A DNA stretch of 63,305 nt from Candidatus Melainabacteria bacterium (GTDB lineage: Bacteria > Cyanobacteriota > Vampirovibrionia > Obscuribacterales > Obscuribacteraceae). The notes under the pieces are model-generated. The model was not told the DNA's origin, made no database searches, and was given only the letters and a program-made list of their open reading frames with translations. The stretch covers positions 1 through 63,305 of the forward strand of contig PLZS01000205.1 in assembly GCA_003153555.1 (NCBI GenBank). The letters are read 5' to 3'. Of the stretch, positions 16,340 through 25,137 are shown in pieces. Both the position numbers and the translations under genes were made by a program. Positions within the stretch are counted from its first letter, which is position 1. Each line of letters begins with the position of its first letter.

Positions 16340-17338
16340 CTAAAATCCGCGTATTTGTCTGATTCCATCTTCGTCAACCCGAAGATCCAGAACACGTGGG
16401 TGATCATTTTGGGCTGCAGCCCACTCTTCGATATGAGCGAGAACATCGGCCCGATATCTTTCATTGACGATAACGAGCATTGATGGGCCGCCGGCGCTTA
16501 GAACGCAACCTAATATTGGTTGATTGACCATGGCTCGTCGCAGTGATGCCAATTCGGGCACGAGGACTTCACGATAAGGCTCATGCAAGCGGTCATGAAG
16601 CGCCTCTTTGAGCGTATTTTCGTCGCAGGTTGTGATTGCTGATATAAGCATGGCAGCGCGCTGCATGTTCCAAACAGCATCAGCGTGGCTGACTGTCTTG
16701 GGCAGAACCGCTCGCGATTTTTCTGTTTTCATGCGATAGCTCGGCACGACAAAAATTGTGCGCCAGGTGGTGGGCCAATTAAGCTGACGAGCGACGATGC
16801 TATTCGAGGTGGCCGATGGCGCCGCGATCACGAACTTACCCATCAGGCTTGCTGCAAGCGTTTCGCTGTGACCCTCTAACAGCGATGCCTGAGCGAGCAG
16901 GCTCCCTGTAGTGGGGACTCGATCTTTAAAGACGTTGTCAGCCCAAAGAGCTCCCAATATGGCCGCGGCGCTGCTTCCAAGTCCGCAACCGAGAGGGATG
17001 TCCGAATCTACATGAATGCGGATGCGGTCCAGCATGTCCGTTTGATCTTTCCAAAGTTGTTTAAGGATCCTGTAAACGAGATTGCCTGTGTCTTGCGGCA
17101 AACTTGATTGCGCGATAGCACCCGAGAAGGTTATCAAAGGCGTGTCGGGGTTCTTAGCTTCTAAGAGAGTGAAAGTAAGGCGGCAATACAGAGACAAAGC
17201 CAGTCCGAAGCAATCGAATCCGGGTCCGAGATTGCTTGTACTGCCAGGTATGCGCAGCGTTAGGCGTTTCCCGCTTTGAGAGGGAGCATCGGCTGCTGTT
17301 GTAATGTGGGGCTCTGACATTTGGAACGATCTTCGCAT
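16340..17338 (-). CDS. thrB: Homoserine kinase
   Basis: GHMP-family kinase phosphorylating homoserine in threonine synthesis, 332 aa. Motif 1 PGSTSNLGPGFD, the ATP-binding motif 2 PLGCGLGSSAAAILG and the C-terminal motif 3 LSAGGPSMLVI are intact and in order. The ATG at 17338 (MRRSFQ) is chosen for GGGAG six bases upstream; an ATG six codons later also fits the family. The longer frame to 17410 has no ribosome site. No other threonine genes are adjacent. No regulator site seen. Confidence 0.92.
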   Translation of the reverse strand: MRRSFQMSEPHITTAADAPSQSGKRLTLRIPGSTSNLGPGFDCFGLALSLYCRLTFTLLEAKNPDTPLITFSGAIAQSSLPQDTGNLVYRILKQLWKDQTDMLDRIRIHVDSDIPLGCGLGSSAAAILGALWADNVFKDRVPTTGSLLAQASLLEGHSETLAASLMGKFVIAAPSATSNSIVARQLNWPTTWRTIFVVPSYRMKTEKSRAVLPKTVSHADAVWNMQRAAMLISAITTCDENTLKEALHDRLHEPYREVLVPELASLRRAMVNQPILGCVLSAGGPSMLVIVNERYRADVLAHIEEWAAAQNDHPRVLDLRVDEDGIRQIRGF

Positions 17339-17634
17339 TACTTGCTCCCAAATCATATACCGCAGGGGATTTCTTAAATAACCTGCGTCGGTTAAATCGC
17401 TAGTTATCACTATGTAGCCTGAACTTACGCTTCAACCATTACCAAAACGTTACTGATATTGGTATTCATCATCGCTTTGCCACTATCTGCGGTGCGAAGT
17501 GTTGGTCGCATTAGCGGCACATCTAATGCAAACGATGGATGCGACTTACTCCGTGTGCAGGTCGTATTCGGTTAATGCTATGCTCTATAGTTGATAGGGG
17601 CTTTTAAGGGCTGTTGTGAAAGTTGAATCCGGAA
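17339..17634. other. Intergenic, no gene seen
   Basis: Region upstream of thrB and downstream of the 17701-18102 membrane protein gene. Apart from the hairpin at 17635-17663, nothing ordered was found. Confidence 0.35.
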
Positions 17635-17663
17635 GGGGCGCTGCTGCAGCTGCGCTGCGCCCC
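17635..17663 (-). terminator. GC-rich hairpin after the 17701-18102 gene
   Basis: GGGGCGC / GCGCCCC arms enclosing a further GCTGCAGC palindrome, 38 bases beyond the minus-strand stop. There is no U-tract, so it is a probable terminator or mRNA-stabilising stem. Confidence 0.45.
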
Positions 17664-17700
17664 ACATTGTTGTCACTCAAGCTGACAGGCTGTTAGCTGT

Positions 17701-18102
17701 TCAGGCTGCCAATTTCTTCACAGCACCACATGCGGAGGCATAGGCGTTGCCGCAGAGGCCGCCGAGCAAAGTCGAGAGCAGTAGGCCTCGGATGGTCCAT
17801 CCGGACGTATTCATGTGCAGAATGACGTTCCAGTTATAGACGGTGATGGCCGCGACGATGCCCATCAGGTTGAAGATTGGGAAGTCCTTCACCCGTCCAT
17901 AGTGGTACGTCATGAAGTCCATGAGCACGAGCGTGGCGGCGATGAGTCCACCGATGATGGCGCCGACGAGTACAGACGAACTCAGATCAGAGCCGATCAT
18001 GTAGCGACCATAAGCGAGGTTGCAGAGCAAAGCGAACATGACCGCGGCCATGATGCAGCTCTGGATTGCGAAAGTGCGAGAGACGAATACTTTCAACGAC
18101 AT
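17701..18102 (-). CDS. Hypothetical four-helix membrane protein, 133 aa
   Basis: Predicted inner-membrane protein with hydrophobic segments at about 8-28, 36-58, 72-90 and 104-124 and short loops. It has no recognisable catalytic motif. The start MSLKVFVS has AAGGAAT ten bases upstream; the longer frame adds a low-complexity N-terminus without a ribosome site. Strongly biased codon use, like the first 6 kb. It lies downstream of the 18314-18955 gene on the same strand, with a hairpin between them. Confidence 0.65.
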   Translation of the reverse strand: MSLKVFVSRTFAIQSCIMAAVMFALLCNLAYGRYMIGSDLSSSVLVGAIIGGLIAATLVLMDFMTYHYGRVKDFPIFNLMGIVAAITVYNWNVILHMNTSGWTIRGLLLSTLLGGLCGNAYASACGAVKKLAA

Positions 18103-18263
18103 GATTCTATTCCTTGACGATGCTAGTGGAGATTGAGCGAGAGCGCTCGATTGCATTGGCGACTAACCGGTAGCATCTGCCGGTTAATGCGATCACGATG
18201 AATGTGTAGGCAACAATGCTGACCAAAGATCGCGGCATCCTTTCGATTGCAGCGTTATCCGGT

Positions 18264-18293
18264 GACGCGGTGTGCAAACTTGCACACCGCGTC
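18264..18293 (-). terminator. 13-bp perfect hairpin
   Basis: GACGCGGTGTGCA / TGCACACCGCGTC with loop AACT, 20 bases beyond the minus-strand stop at 18314. Very stable; no U-run, but position supports a terminator. Confidence 0.6.
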
Positions 18294-18313
18294 CATCGGC
18301 TCTTCAGCGCTAT

Positions 18314-18955
18314 TCAGGCTGCAAAAAAAACGGTTTGCAGCAAGAGCAGCGTCGCCGTTGCGTTTTCGCGCGCCGTTACCGCTGCCGCGTCTGTGTTCTT
18401 TTCAAGGGCACAGATGGCTTTGGTGAGAGGTACGCGAGCCAGTTCCAGCTTCTTGCCCAGCGCTTCGTTGGCTTCCGTGAGGGTGGCTGAAGTTTCGTGG
18501 AACAGGCGTGCCGTGTGCACGAGCAGCAGCCGCGCATACTGGAAATTTACGTGGTTGTGAGCCAGCGTTGTTGTGCAGAGCTTGAGCGTCTCGATCGTCG
18601 AGGCCAGCACCTGTTTGGTTGAGCCGTACAGCTCGACGGGCGAGAAACGCCAGGCAAGCACGTCCAAGACGTCGTTCAGAGCCGCCCAAAGTTCCACCTG
18701 GCAGTAGAACTCGGCTTCGCGATGCGCCGACATGTAGCGCACGATGCCTTCCATCGTCCGCACTTCGTCAGCGATACGCGGCGTGTCCGAAAACAGCTTG
18801 ATCAGGTCCCACGAACCGTAGGCGACTGAGCTGCTGAATTGGTAAGACTTCCACGTCTCGCCGGAGCTGGCGAGAATGAAGTTTCGAAACTCCTTGGCGC
18901 GAAGCACAAGAGACTGGACGGCGCGGGTTTGCAAATCTGAGTGATTCTGATTCAT
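18314..18955 (-). CDS. Hypothetical helical protein, 213 aa
   Basis: Unknown function. The sequence is predicted almost wholly alpha-helical with Leu/Ala heptads (QVELWAALNDVLDVLAW, FQYARLLLVHTARLF, LTKAICALEKNTD) and a hydrophobic Leu-rich C-terminus. No signal peptide. The start MNQNHSDL has AGGAG six bases upstream; the 38 codons before it have unnatural composition and are excluded. It follows the MaoC-like gene 55 bases away on the same strand, so an operon is likely. Biased codons suggest high expression. Confidence 0.65.
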   Translation of the reverse strand: MNQNHSDLQTRAVQSLVLRAKEFRNFILASSGETWKSYQFSSSVAYGSWDLIKLFSDTPRIADEVRTMEGIVRYMSAHREAEFYCQVELWAALNDVLDVLAWRFSPVELYGSTKQVLASTIETLKLCTTTLAHNHVNFQYARLLLVHTARLFHETSATLTEANEALGKKLELARVPLTKAICALEKNTDAAAVTARENATATLLLLQTVFFAA

Positions 18956-19010
18956 ACAAAACTCCTGAAAGTTGCCACATACGTGGCGTTGATGATCTCG
19001 GCAATCGTCT

Positions 19011-19424
19011 TCAGGCGATTCGGAACTTCTCCGGCTTGTAGCCGATTTCCGCGACACCTGAGACGACAACCTTGCCCTTCTGGTTAGTGACGGTGGTGTC
19101 GAGGCGCATAATGCCTTCCTCGAAACTGGTCACCGTTGCTGCCGCGGTCAGCACGTCTCCAGCACGAACAGGTGCATGGAAATTGACGCTCTGGGAGCGG
19201 TAGATGGCGCCGGGACCTGGTAGCTTCGTGCCCAGCACTGCAGATATCAGACCAGCTGAGAGCATGCCGTGGGCGATGCAGCCCTTGAAGATCGTGCCGG
19301 CGGCATATTCTTCGTCGAGATGAACCGGGTTGTTGTCGAGGGTGATCTCAGCGAAGCCGCTGATATCGGACTTGGTTACGGTCTTGGATAGGCTGGCGCT
19401 GTCCCCAATTTTCCACTGAGTCAT
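19011..19424 (-). CDS. MaoC-like (R)-specific enoyl-CoA hydratase
   Basis: Hot-dog-fold hydratase of the MaoC/PhaJ family, 137 aa. The motif NPVHLDEEYAAGTIFKGCIA (about residues 33-52) holds the Asp/His pair that activates water, followed by HGMLSAGLI. It would hydrate trans-2-enoyl-CoA to (R)-3-hydroxyacyl-CoA, linking beta-oxidation or fatty-acid synthesis with hydroxyacid pools such as PHA. No PHA synthase is visible. Start MTQWKIGD has AAGGAA upstream. First gene of a minus-strand group with 18314 and 17701. Confidence 0.85.
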   Translation of the reverse strand: MTQWKIGDSASLSKTVTKSDISGFAEITLDNNPVHLDEEYAAGTIFKGCIAHGMLSAGLISAVLGTKLPGPGAIYRSQSVNFHAPVRAGDVLTAAATVTSFEEGIMRLDTTVTNQKGKVVVSGVAEIGYKPEKFRIA

Positions 19425-19497
19425 GGCTGTTCCTTTCAACCTTGAGAGCACCAGATTTGGTGCGTTCAGTTTCTAGATCAAGTTTGCTACTGCGGAA

Positions 19498-19526
19498 GAA
19501 GGGGCATCGCTAAGATGCGCCCCTTC
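19498..19526. other. Hairpin between divergent genes
   Basis: GAAGGGGCATC / GATGCGCCCCTTC with a two-base bulge and 5-nt loop, in the gap between the MaoC-like gene (minus) and the 19698 gene (plus). It would lie in the leader of the MaoC-like mRNA. Could be a terminator of an unseen transcript or a leader structure. Confidence 0.35.
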
Positions 19527-19697
19527 TGGTGATCGAGGTGGCGAGCAAAGAGTGCTCTTGCCGCTACCTCGTCGTTTTTATGGACCACTCATGCCGCCGA
19601 ACATGCTCATTTGCCTGGTGCGAACGAGTAAGCTTCGCTTGCAAGCTCTTTTTCGAGCATTCACGAAGTGATATTGTGTTTCGGAAAGAAGGTTTAG

Positions 19698-21746
19698 ATG
19701 AAAAGCGAACAATCGAACGTTGCCCTGGCTCGGTTTTCCTACGGGGTAACGATTTTTCTTGGCGCTTTTCTGATGTTTCAGATTCAACCTCTGGTTGGAA
19801 AGGTTGTCACTGCGCAGTTTGGTGGTGTTGCTGCGATCTGGTGCGTGTGCATAATGTTTTTTCAGATCGCGCTGTTGTTTGGCTACCTCCTCACTTTCGT
19901 AATTACAAAGTTGCCAATAAAGCAACAGTGTCTTGTCTACTGCCTTTTGATGGCAGCATCGGTGGCGCTTTTGAACGTGCCGCCTGCGAGTGGCTGGACT
20001 GCGTCGGCTGGCATGCATCCAATTGAAAACCTGCTCCTCTTGCTGACTTTGCATTTGGCGCTGCCATGCACGTTGCTATCCACAGTCAGCGGTTTGATGC
20101 AGAGCTGGTACACATCCCTCAAGCTCGGTGACCCGTATCCACTCTACGGTATTTCGAACATTGGCTCTATGACTGCCTTACTGCTTTATCCGATCGCGGT
20201 CGAGCCCTGGCTTGGGGTCAACAGAGCTTTGTTCGTTTGGAACACTGGCTATATCCTGTTGGCGTGTCTGGCAGTTCTCTCTGCTGTCTTCATGTTCCGC
20301 CGGGCGCCTAGCCGCGAGGTGGTTGGAGAGGCAGCGGATAGCCCGCACCCAACACCATCGTCGTACGCCTGGTGGATCGGTCTGAGCGCACTGGCGACGA
20401 TAATCCTGATTGTCTACACGACGTACATCACGCAAGACATAGCACCTGTGCCGTTCTTGTGGATACTTCCGTTATGCGTTTACCTGCTTGCCTTTATCGT
20501 CTGTTTCGGCAAAAACAACTCTTACTGTCGCAGCTTCTACCTCTACGTCGGTCCAGTCTTCTGGCTGCTGGACCCATTTGCGCGCAAGGTGCAGCTGCTC
20601 AATGTGCTGTGTGTGTTAGCGATGATTTTTTGTTTCAGCATGGTCTGCTGTGGCGAAATCGTGCGCCGAAAGCCACCGCCGCGCTTTCTGCCGTCCTTCT
20701 ACCTGGCCATCGCTTTTGGTGGCGTGCTGGGAGGACTGGCAGTGAACATTGTCGCACCGATGGTGCTCGATTTTTACGCCGAGAAGTTTGCGGTCATTTT
20801 CGTCATGTTGGGGCTGTGTATTTATGCCCTTGTGATTGACGACGTGAAGCTGATGGCGAACAAAGTGCTGAACATGGCATACCTCTGCGTCATGGTCTAC
20901 GCCATCGTCCTCCTTGACGGCTATCTGGTCTACTCGCTGAGCAACAATGTGATCGCCAGGCTGCGCAATTTTTACGGATGCATCTCTGTCGTCAAAGTTG
21001 AGGATGGCATTGTTCTAGCGAACGGCACGATTGTGCACGGCAGCCAGTATGCCGATCCGAAAAGACGGCGAGAGCCAACTCAATATTTCTCCAAAGATAC
21101 TGCCATCAGCTATGTCGACCAATTGCTTAGACGTGACTCACCAGGGCGTCCGATGCACTATGCAGTGGTTGGGCTGGGCGCCGGAACGATTGCCGCTTAT
21201 GGCCAGACTGGTGATCAAATGCGCTTCTTCGAGATCGATCCCAAAGTGGAACTGGTGGCGCGCAAATATTTTAGTTTTCTCAGCGACTCTCAAGCGAGCG
21301 TGCAGGTCGTGATTGCGGATGGACGTAAGGCTTTAGAAGCTGAGAAAACACCAGGCTATGACTTGTTGGTTATTGACGCGTTCAATGGCGATGCTGTGCC
21401 AATTCACCTGCTGACCCAAGAAGCGATCAGCCTATACATGCACAGCGTCAAGCCGGATGGAGTTTGTCTGCTGCACATATCCAATCGATACTTGAATTTG
21501 GCGCCGGCGATTGCCAACGTTGCTCATTCATTGGGGCTTGTCGCCACTTCATTGAACACCGATCACAGTCGTTACGTCGCTATCAGTCGCACACCGTTGC
21601 AGTTGCTATCCGACACAGGCTCGCAATTCGTCAGACTGACAATAAACTCAACTGCAGAGCAGAAAGATATTGGCGTCTGGACTGACGATTACAGCAATCT
21701 GTTTGCCTCGCTAGTGAGCAATCTGCGCCACAATTCTGGGCAATGA
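19698..21746 (+). CDS. Polytopic membrane protein fused to spermidine-synthase-like domain
   Basis: 682 aa. The first ~400 residues hold about ten to twelve hydrophobic segments with short loops, as in the fused MFS/spermidine synthase proteins of environmental bacteria. The C-terminal ~230 residues are a Rossmann methyltransferase-like fold: VVGLGAGTIAAYG (nucleotide loop), FEIDPKVELVAR (acidic residue after strand 2), VIADGRKAL and VIDAFNGDAVPIHLLT, which matches the spermidine-synthase active-site loop. Whether it aminopropylates polyamines is unknown; many such fusions lack proven activity. Start ATG has GAAGG upstream. It is alone on its strand. Confidence 0.85.
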   Translation: MKSEQSNVALARFSYGVTIFLGAFLMFQIQPLVGKVVTAQFGGVAAIWCVCIMFFQIALLFGYLLTFVITKLPIKQQCLVYCLLMAASVALLNVPPASGWTASAGMHPIENLLLLLTLHLALPCTLLSTVSGLMQSWYTSLKLGDPYPLYGISNIGSMTALLLYPIAVEPWLGVNRALFVWNTGYILLACLAVLSAVFMFRRAPSREVVGEAADSPHPTPSSYAWWIGLSALATIILIVYTTYITQDIAPVPFLWILPLCVYLLAFIVCFGKNNSYCRSFYLYVGPVFWLLDPFARKVQLLNVLCVLAMIFCFSMVCCGEIVRRKPPPRFLPSFYLAIAFGGVLGGLAVNIVAPMVLDFYAEKFAVIFVMLGLCIYALVIDDVKLMANKVLNMAYLCVMVYAIVLLDGYLVYSLSNNVIARLRNFYGCISVVKVEDGIVLANGTIVHGSQYADPKRRREPTQYFSKDTAISYVDQLLRRDSPGRPMHYAVVGLGAGTIAAYGQTGDQMRFFEIDPKVELVARKYFSFLSDSQASVQVVIADGRKALEAEKTPGYDLLVIDAFNGDAVPIHLLTQEAISLYMHSVKPDGVCLLHISNRYLNLAPAIANVAHSLGLVATSLNTDHSRYVAISRTPLQLLSDTGSQFVRLTINSTAEQKDIGVWTDDYSNLFASLVSNLRHNSGQ

Positions 21747-21965
21747 TCGATCCAAACCAATAGCCCTTTTTGGCGCTTGTGGGAATGTGACTGCAATAGC
21801 TGAGACAGTTAAGAGACTTTGTTGTTTCTTTTAAGTAAAGAGTGAATGGATGTACTCAGAGTACTTAAAGAGAAGAAGAGCCTCAAGTTTCGTCTTGTGA
21901 AGATCTCCGCTTAGCAAATCTACATCGCTCTAAGAGCTTGCGAGATCACGTTACATTTGCTCTTA

Positions 21966-22946
21966 TTACAGATGGTGGCGCTGAAAGAAACTCCAGATCT
22001 CTTCGTTGGCACTAACGGAGCGGCTGGTTTTCCCGATAAACAATTCTCCTAAATACTGCCAGCCTGATGGCCAGGTATGGCCGCCATTTTGGATGGAGTA
22101 AAGGACGACTTCGTTGCGCGCGGTGGCGCCCGTGAAAGTCTGTTTTGTCACGCGCGTGTTGTCGTTGGGTTGGGCTAGCGGAAGTTCGACGGGGGCGTTG
22201 GTAATCGTGCAATTGTTCGCTTGGACCCAAAAGTCAACTGAGTCTTCTGCTGATACGACACTGCCGCGGCGTACTAAACCTAGTTTAATGTCGCCCCCTT
22301 TATACGGCACTATTGGATCATTTTCGCCGAGCATAAAAAGAATTGGCACCGGCTGCGGTGGCTTGACTTTCTTGTAAACCGGAACGCTAACAGAAGCTGC
22401 TACTGATGCGACAGCGGCGATCCGCTCAGGGAAGGCGATCGCCAGATCTTGAGAGAAGAAGCCACCATTGGAAATACCAGTTGAATAAACCCGCTTCGCA
22501 TCAATCTTGTAATCTCTTTCTACTTCATTCAACAGGGCGCTCACATAGCCCAAATCCCCGGCTCGATCGAAGCCTCTTATCGCTCTCTGGTCGCTCCAGT
22601 GTTTCTCTACACCTTCTGGATAGACGACGATAAAAGAATGGTTGTCTGACGTTGTCGTGAGCTTGCTGACTCGGTGCATCATCGTTGCTTTGCCCCCGCC
22701 ACCGTGAAAAGCAAGCACGAGCGGCAAAGCTTTAATCCCATCATAGGTGGGTGGAACGTGGACGTAGTAAGTTCGGGAGACTCCTTCGACGATCAAAGAA
22801 CAACGCTTCAAAATTGCTCTGGCATTGGCATTCATTTGCGGGTTGACTGGCTCAGAATTGATGGCGCCCTGATCTGCCACTGTATTAGTGGCGAGAAGGA
22901 GCTCGATGAGGAGCGGTTTGATTCGGGGCCGTGACGCCGCTGCCAC
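21966..22946 (-). CDS. Secreted esterase of the PHB-depolymerase/feruloyl-esterase type
   Basis: Alpha/beta hydrolase. It shows the strand-loop LVLAFHGGGG (oxyanion hole), the nucleophile elbow GISNGGF (Ser), the acid GENDPIVPY and the base NGGHTWPSG, as in LpqC/Esterase_PHB proteins that cleave polyhydroxybutyrate oligomers or feruloyl esters. A hydrophobic signal-like stretch (IKPLLIELLLATNTVA) precedes the domain. The start is uncertain: GTG at 22946 would include the signal peptide and overlap the upstream gene by about 60 bases; GTG 22880 and ATG 22835 are alternatives, and none has a good ribosome site, so translation may be coupled to the upstream gene. Confidence 0.8.
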   Translation of the reverse strand: MAAASRPRIKPLLIELLLATNTVADQGAINSEPVNPQMNANARAILKRCSLIVEGVSRTYYVHVPPTYDGIKALPLVLAFHGGGGKATMMHRVSKLTTTSDNHSFIVVYPEGVEKHWSDQRAIRGFDRAGDLGYVSALLNEVERDYKIDAKRVYSTGISNGGFFSQDLAIAFPERIAAVASVAASVSVPVYKKVKPPQPVPILFMLGENDPIVPYKGGDIKLGLVRRGSVVSAEDSVDFWVQANNCTITNAPVELPLAQPNDNTRVTKQTFTGATARNEVVLYSIQNGGHTWPSGWQYLGELFIGKTSRSVSANEEIWSFFQRHHL

Positions 22947-23637
22947 TGGTGGGAGCCGTGCTAGGCGCAGTCGGACTGGCAGAATTTTGAGGCGCAGCTT
23001 GATCCTTGGGACTAACCTGGACCGCTGGATTAGTTTGTTTCGCTTTGAAAATCGCGTAAATCTGATCGCCGTACTGAATGATAACCGCAGTCGCAATCAG
23101 GGTTCCCAGTGCCCATATGAACAGTTTAAAAAAGAACCATGCGCCTTCGTCAAATGAGCGCGCCTTGCTTTTAAGGTCAGTGACTGTCGGCTTTTCACCA
23201 CCATCTGCTTTGCCGGCACGTAAATCCATCGCGGCAATACGAGGTTTCAACTCAGCAGTGTAATGATCCGAATTCATGTCCATTAAAACTTCAGGAGTTT
23301 GCGGCAGGTTTGGTAGCATCTGCAAAATTTTGTTCGCTTCAATCCACAATGTTTGATTCACATCTGTGATGTGTTGGCGACCTGGATCGAGAATGGCATA
23401 GTTTCCGTCTGTAATCGAAAGCAACTTTCGAATCGCGGGATAACCTGTTTCGTCGGTGTTATTTATCCGTCCACCGAGGATATGTCCGCTGGAAAATGAA
23501 ACTCGCCCTTGCAGATCACTATCAGAAGAAGAGATTCGCAAGATCGGGTTTTGCAAATTCTTCAAGTCGATCACTGTCTGGATGACTTCGTTCATCCCTT
23601 CTTCAGGAGTAATCTTGCCTTCTATGATGATGTCCAC
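22885..23637 (-). CDS. Membrane-anchored protein with DUF4388-like domain
   Basis: 250 aa. The N-terminal ~120 residues (SFSSGHILGGRINNTDETGYPAIRKLL) resemble the DUF4388/PatA-type domain seen in gliding and signalling proteins, where a strand-turn-strand with SSGxI followed by G..A...LL is typical. A single membrane segment lies near 170-192 (LFIWALGTLIATAVIIQYG), and the tail is Pro/Ala/Thr-rich and probably periplasmic. Start is GTG with AGAGGT upstream. The tail frame overlaps the esterase start, so the two genes are probably translated together. Function unknown. Confidence 0.7.
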   Translation of the reverse strand: MDIIIEGKITPEEGMNEVIQTVIDLKNLQNPILRISSSDSDLQGRVSFSSGHILGGRINNTDETGYPAIRKLLSITDGNYAILDPGRQHITDVNQTLWIEANKILQMLPNLPQTPEVLMDMNSDHYTAELKPRIAAMDLRAGKADGGEKPTVTDLKSKARSFDEGAWFFFKLFIWALGTLIATAVIIQYGDQIYAIFKAKQTNPAVQVSPKDQAAPQNSASPTAPSTAPTSGSGVTAPNQTAPHRAPSRH

Positions 23638-23909
23638 TTATACCTCTTCCATGGAGCTTACGAAAGGGCTCGATGCGGATTCCAGTTTTTCGAATGTCAC
23701 GGGGGTTGACGGTCCGTTAACCGCTATCAACCAGGCTTTTAGTCTACCAGATTGGTCAAAGCAGGTTAGCAGTGGGTTAGGTCGCTTGCCCGAGCTATGC
23801 TGTCAACAACCACAGGCTCAGATTTTGTGAGAAATACTGCCGTTTTTCTCACAACGAAGCAGTTGTTGCTAAGAGGCTGGTTGGATTGTCACTGTTGTAG
23901 AATCTTTTG

Positions 23910-25040
23910 ATGATGAAAAAGCGCGTGATGTGCGTGTTTGGGACCCGCCCGGAGCTTGTCAAGCTAGCTCCGGTAGTTCATGCTGTGGCAAAATCAGAGC
24001 TTCTTGAGCCAATTGTAGTTTTGACCGCGCAGCATCGAGAGATGGTGGATCAAATGCTGGTCTGGTTTGACATCAAACCAGATCATGACCTGGATTTGAT
24101 GCGGCACGGGCAGACCCTGTCGGAATTGACCGCTCGCGTCCTCACCTCTATGGACAAACTGTTGGCAGAGGCTCGACCTGATCTCGTCTTAGTGCAAGGC
24201 GATACGGTGACGGTGATGGCCACGGCACTGGCGGCGTTTTATCACAAGGTACCGGTTGGTCATGTTGAAGCCGGATTGCGTACCAACGACAGATACAACC
24301 CATTTCCTGAGGAAATGTCGCGCCGTCAAACTGGCAAACTTGCATCAATGCACTTTGCGCCCACTTCTCTAGCAGTCGAGAATTTACGCAAGGAAGGCAT
24401 CGTTGATGACGTTTATTTGACAGGCAATACGGTCATAGACGCGCTGATGGACACGGCTTCGCGTCTTGATCAGTCCATGGTTGACAAGTCTCTTTTTGGT
24501 GGCGCGGATTTTGAAAAGTACAAAGTTCTTCTCGTCACAGCACACAGACGAGAGAATTGGGGCGACAACATGAGTTCGATTGCCCTAGCACTGAGGCAAA
24601 TTGCCGATCAATATCCTGACACTCAGATCCTCTACCCGATCCATAAAAATCCTGTCGTACGTGAGTCCATCGAACCCGTGTTCGAGGGACATCCACGTCT
24701 GATCCGTGTTGAACCGTTAGATTATGTCCCTTTCGTATATGCCATGCAGCGTTGTCATTTTGTTCTAACCGATTCGGGTGGTATTCAAGAAGAAGCGCCT
24801 TCCTTAGGAAAACCAGTTCTAGTCTTACGCACTAACACCGAGCGTCCAGAAGCTGTCGCGGCAGGGGCTGCCAAACTGATTGGCACTGAAAAAGAAGGCA
24901 TCGTGGAAGCGGCGAGCTGTTTGCTTGATTCTCAAGAAGCCTACGACAAGATGGCATTTGCCGTGAACCCATTTGGTGACGGGCAAGCATCGAAAAAAAT
25001 CGTGGATGCCATCGAAGCTTTTTTTTGCCTTAAGAAATAG
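23910..25040 (+). CDS. wecB: UDP-N-acetylglucosamine 2-epimerase (non-hydrolysing)
   Basis: Interconverts UDP-GlcNAc and UDP-ManNAc for surface polysaccharides, 376 aa (family ~375). Signature motifs: FGTRPELVKLAP, HVEAGLRTND, PFPEEMSRR, VTAHRRENWGD and TDSGGIQEEAP, covering the UDP-binding and catalytic residues. Start is the ATG pair after a TTG; ribosome site weak. No other enterobacterial-common-antigen or capsule genes are adjacent; rfaE2 at 53 kb supports a diderm envelope. Confidence 0.93.
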   Translation: MMKKRVMCVFGTRPELVKLAPVVHAVAKSELLEPIVVLTAQHREMVDQMLVWFDIKPDHDLDLMRHGQTLSELTARVLTSMDKLLAEARPDLVLVQGDTVTVMATALAAFYHKVPVGHVEAGLRTNDRYNPFPEEMSRRQTGKLASMHFAPTSLAVENLRKEGIVDDVYLTGNTVIDALMDTASRLDQSMVDKSLFGGADFEKYKVLLVTAHRRENWGDNMSSIALALRQIADQYPDTQILYPIHKNPVVRESIEPVFEGHPRLIRVEPLDYVPFVYAMQRCHFVLTDSGGIQEEAPSLGKPVLVLRTNTERPEAVAAGAAKLIGTEKEGIVEAASCLLDSQEAYDKMAFAVNPFGDGQASKKIVDAIEAFFCLKK

Positions 25041-25137
25041 GCGCCGCCCCTGTAGAGGCGAATTTTAGGGCTCGTTTGGCGCTATTATCTTTTGTATCAA
25101 CTTTTTACGTTGTCACCACAAGGCAGGAGATAGCATC

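Noticed and set aside
23651..23830. Short plus frame starting MELTKGLDAD
   Set aside because: No Shine-Dalgarno site and it lies in the promoter gap between divergent genes.
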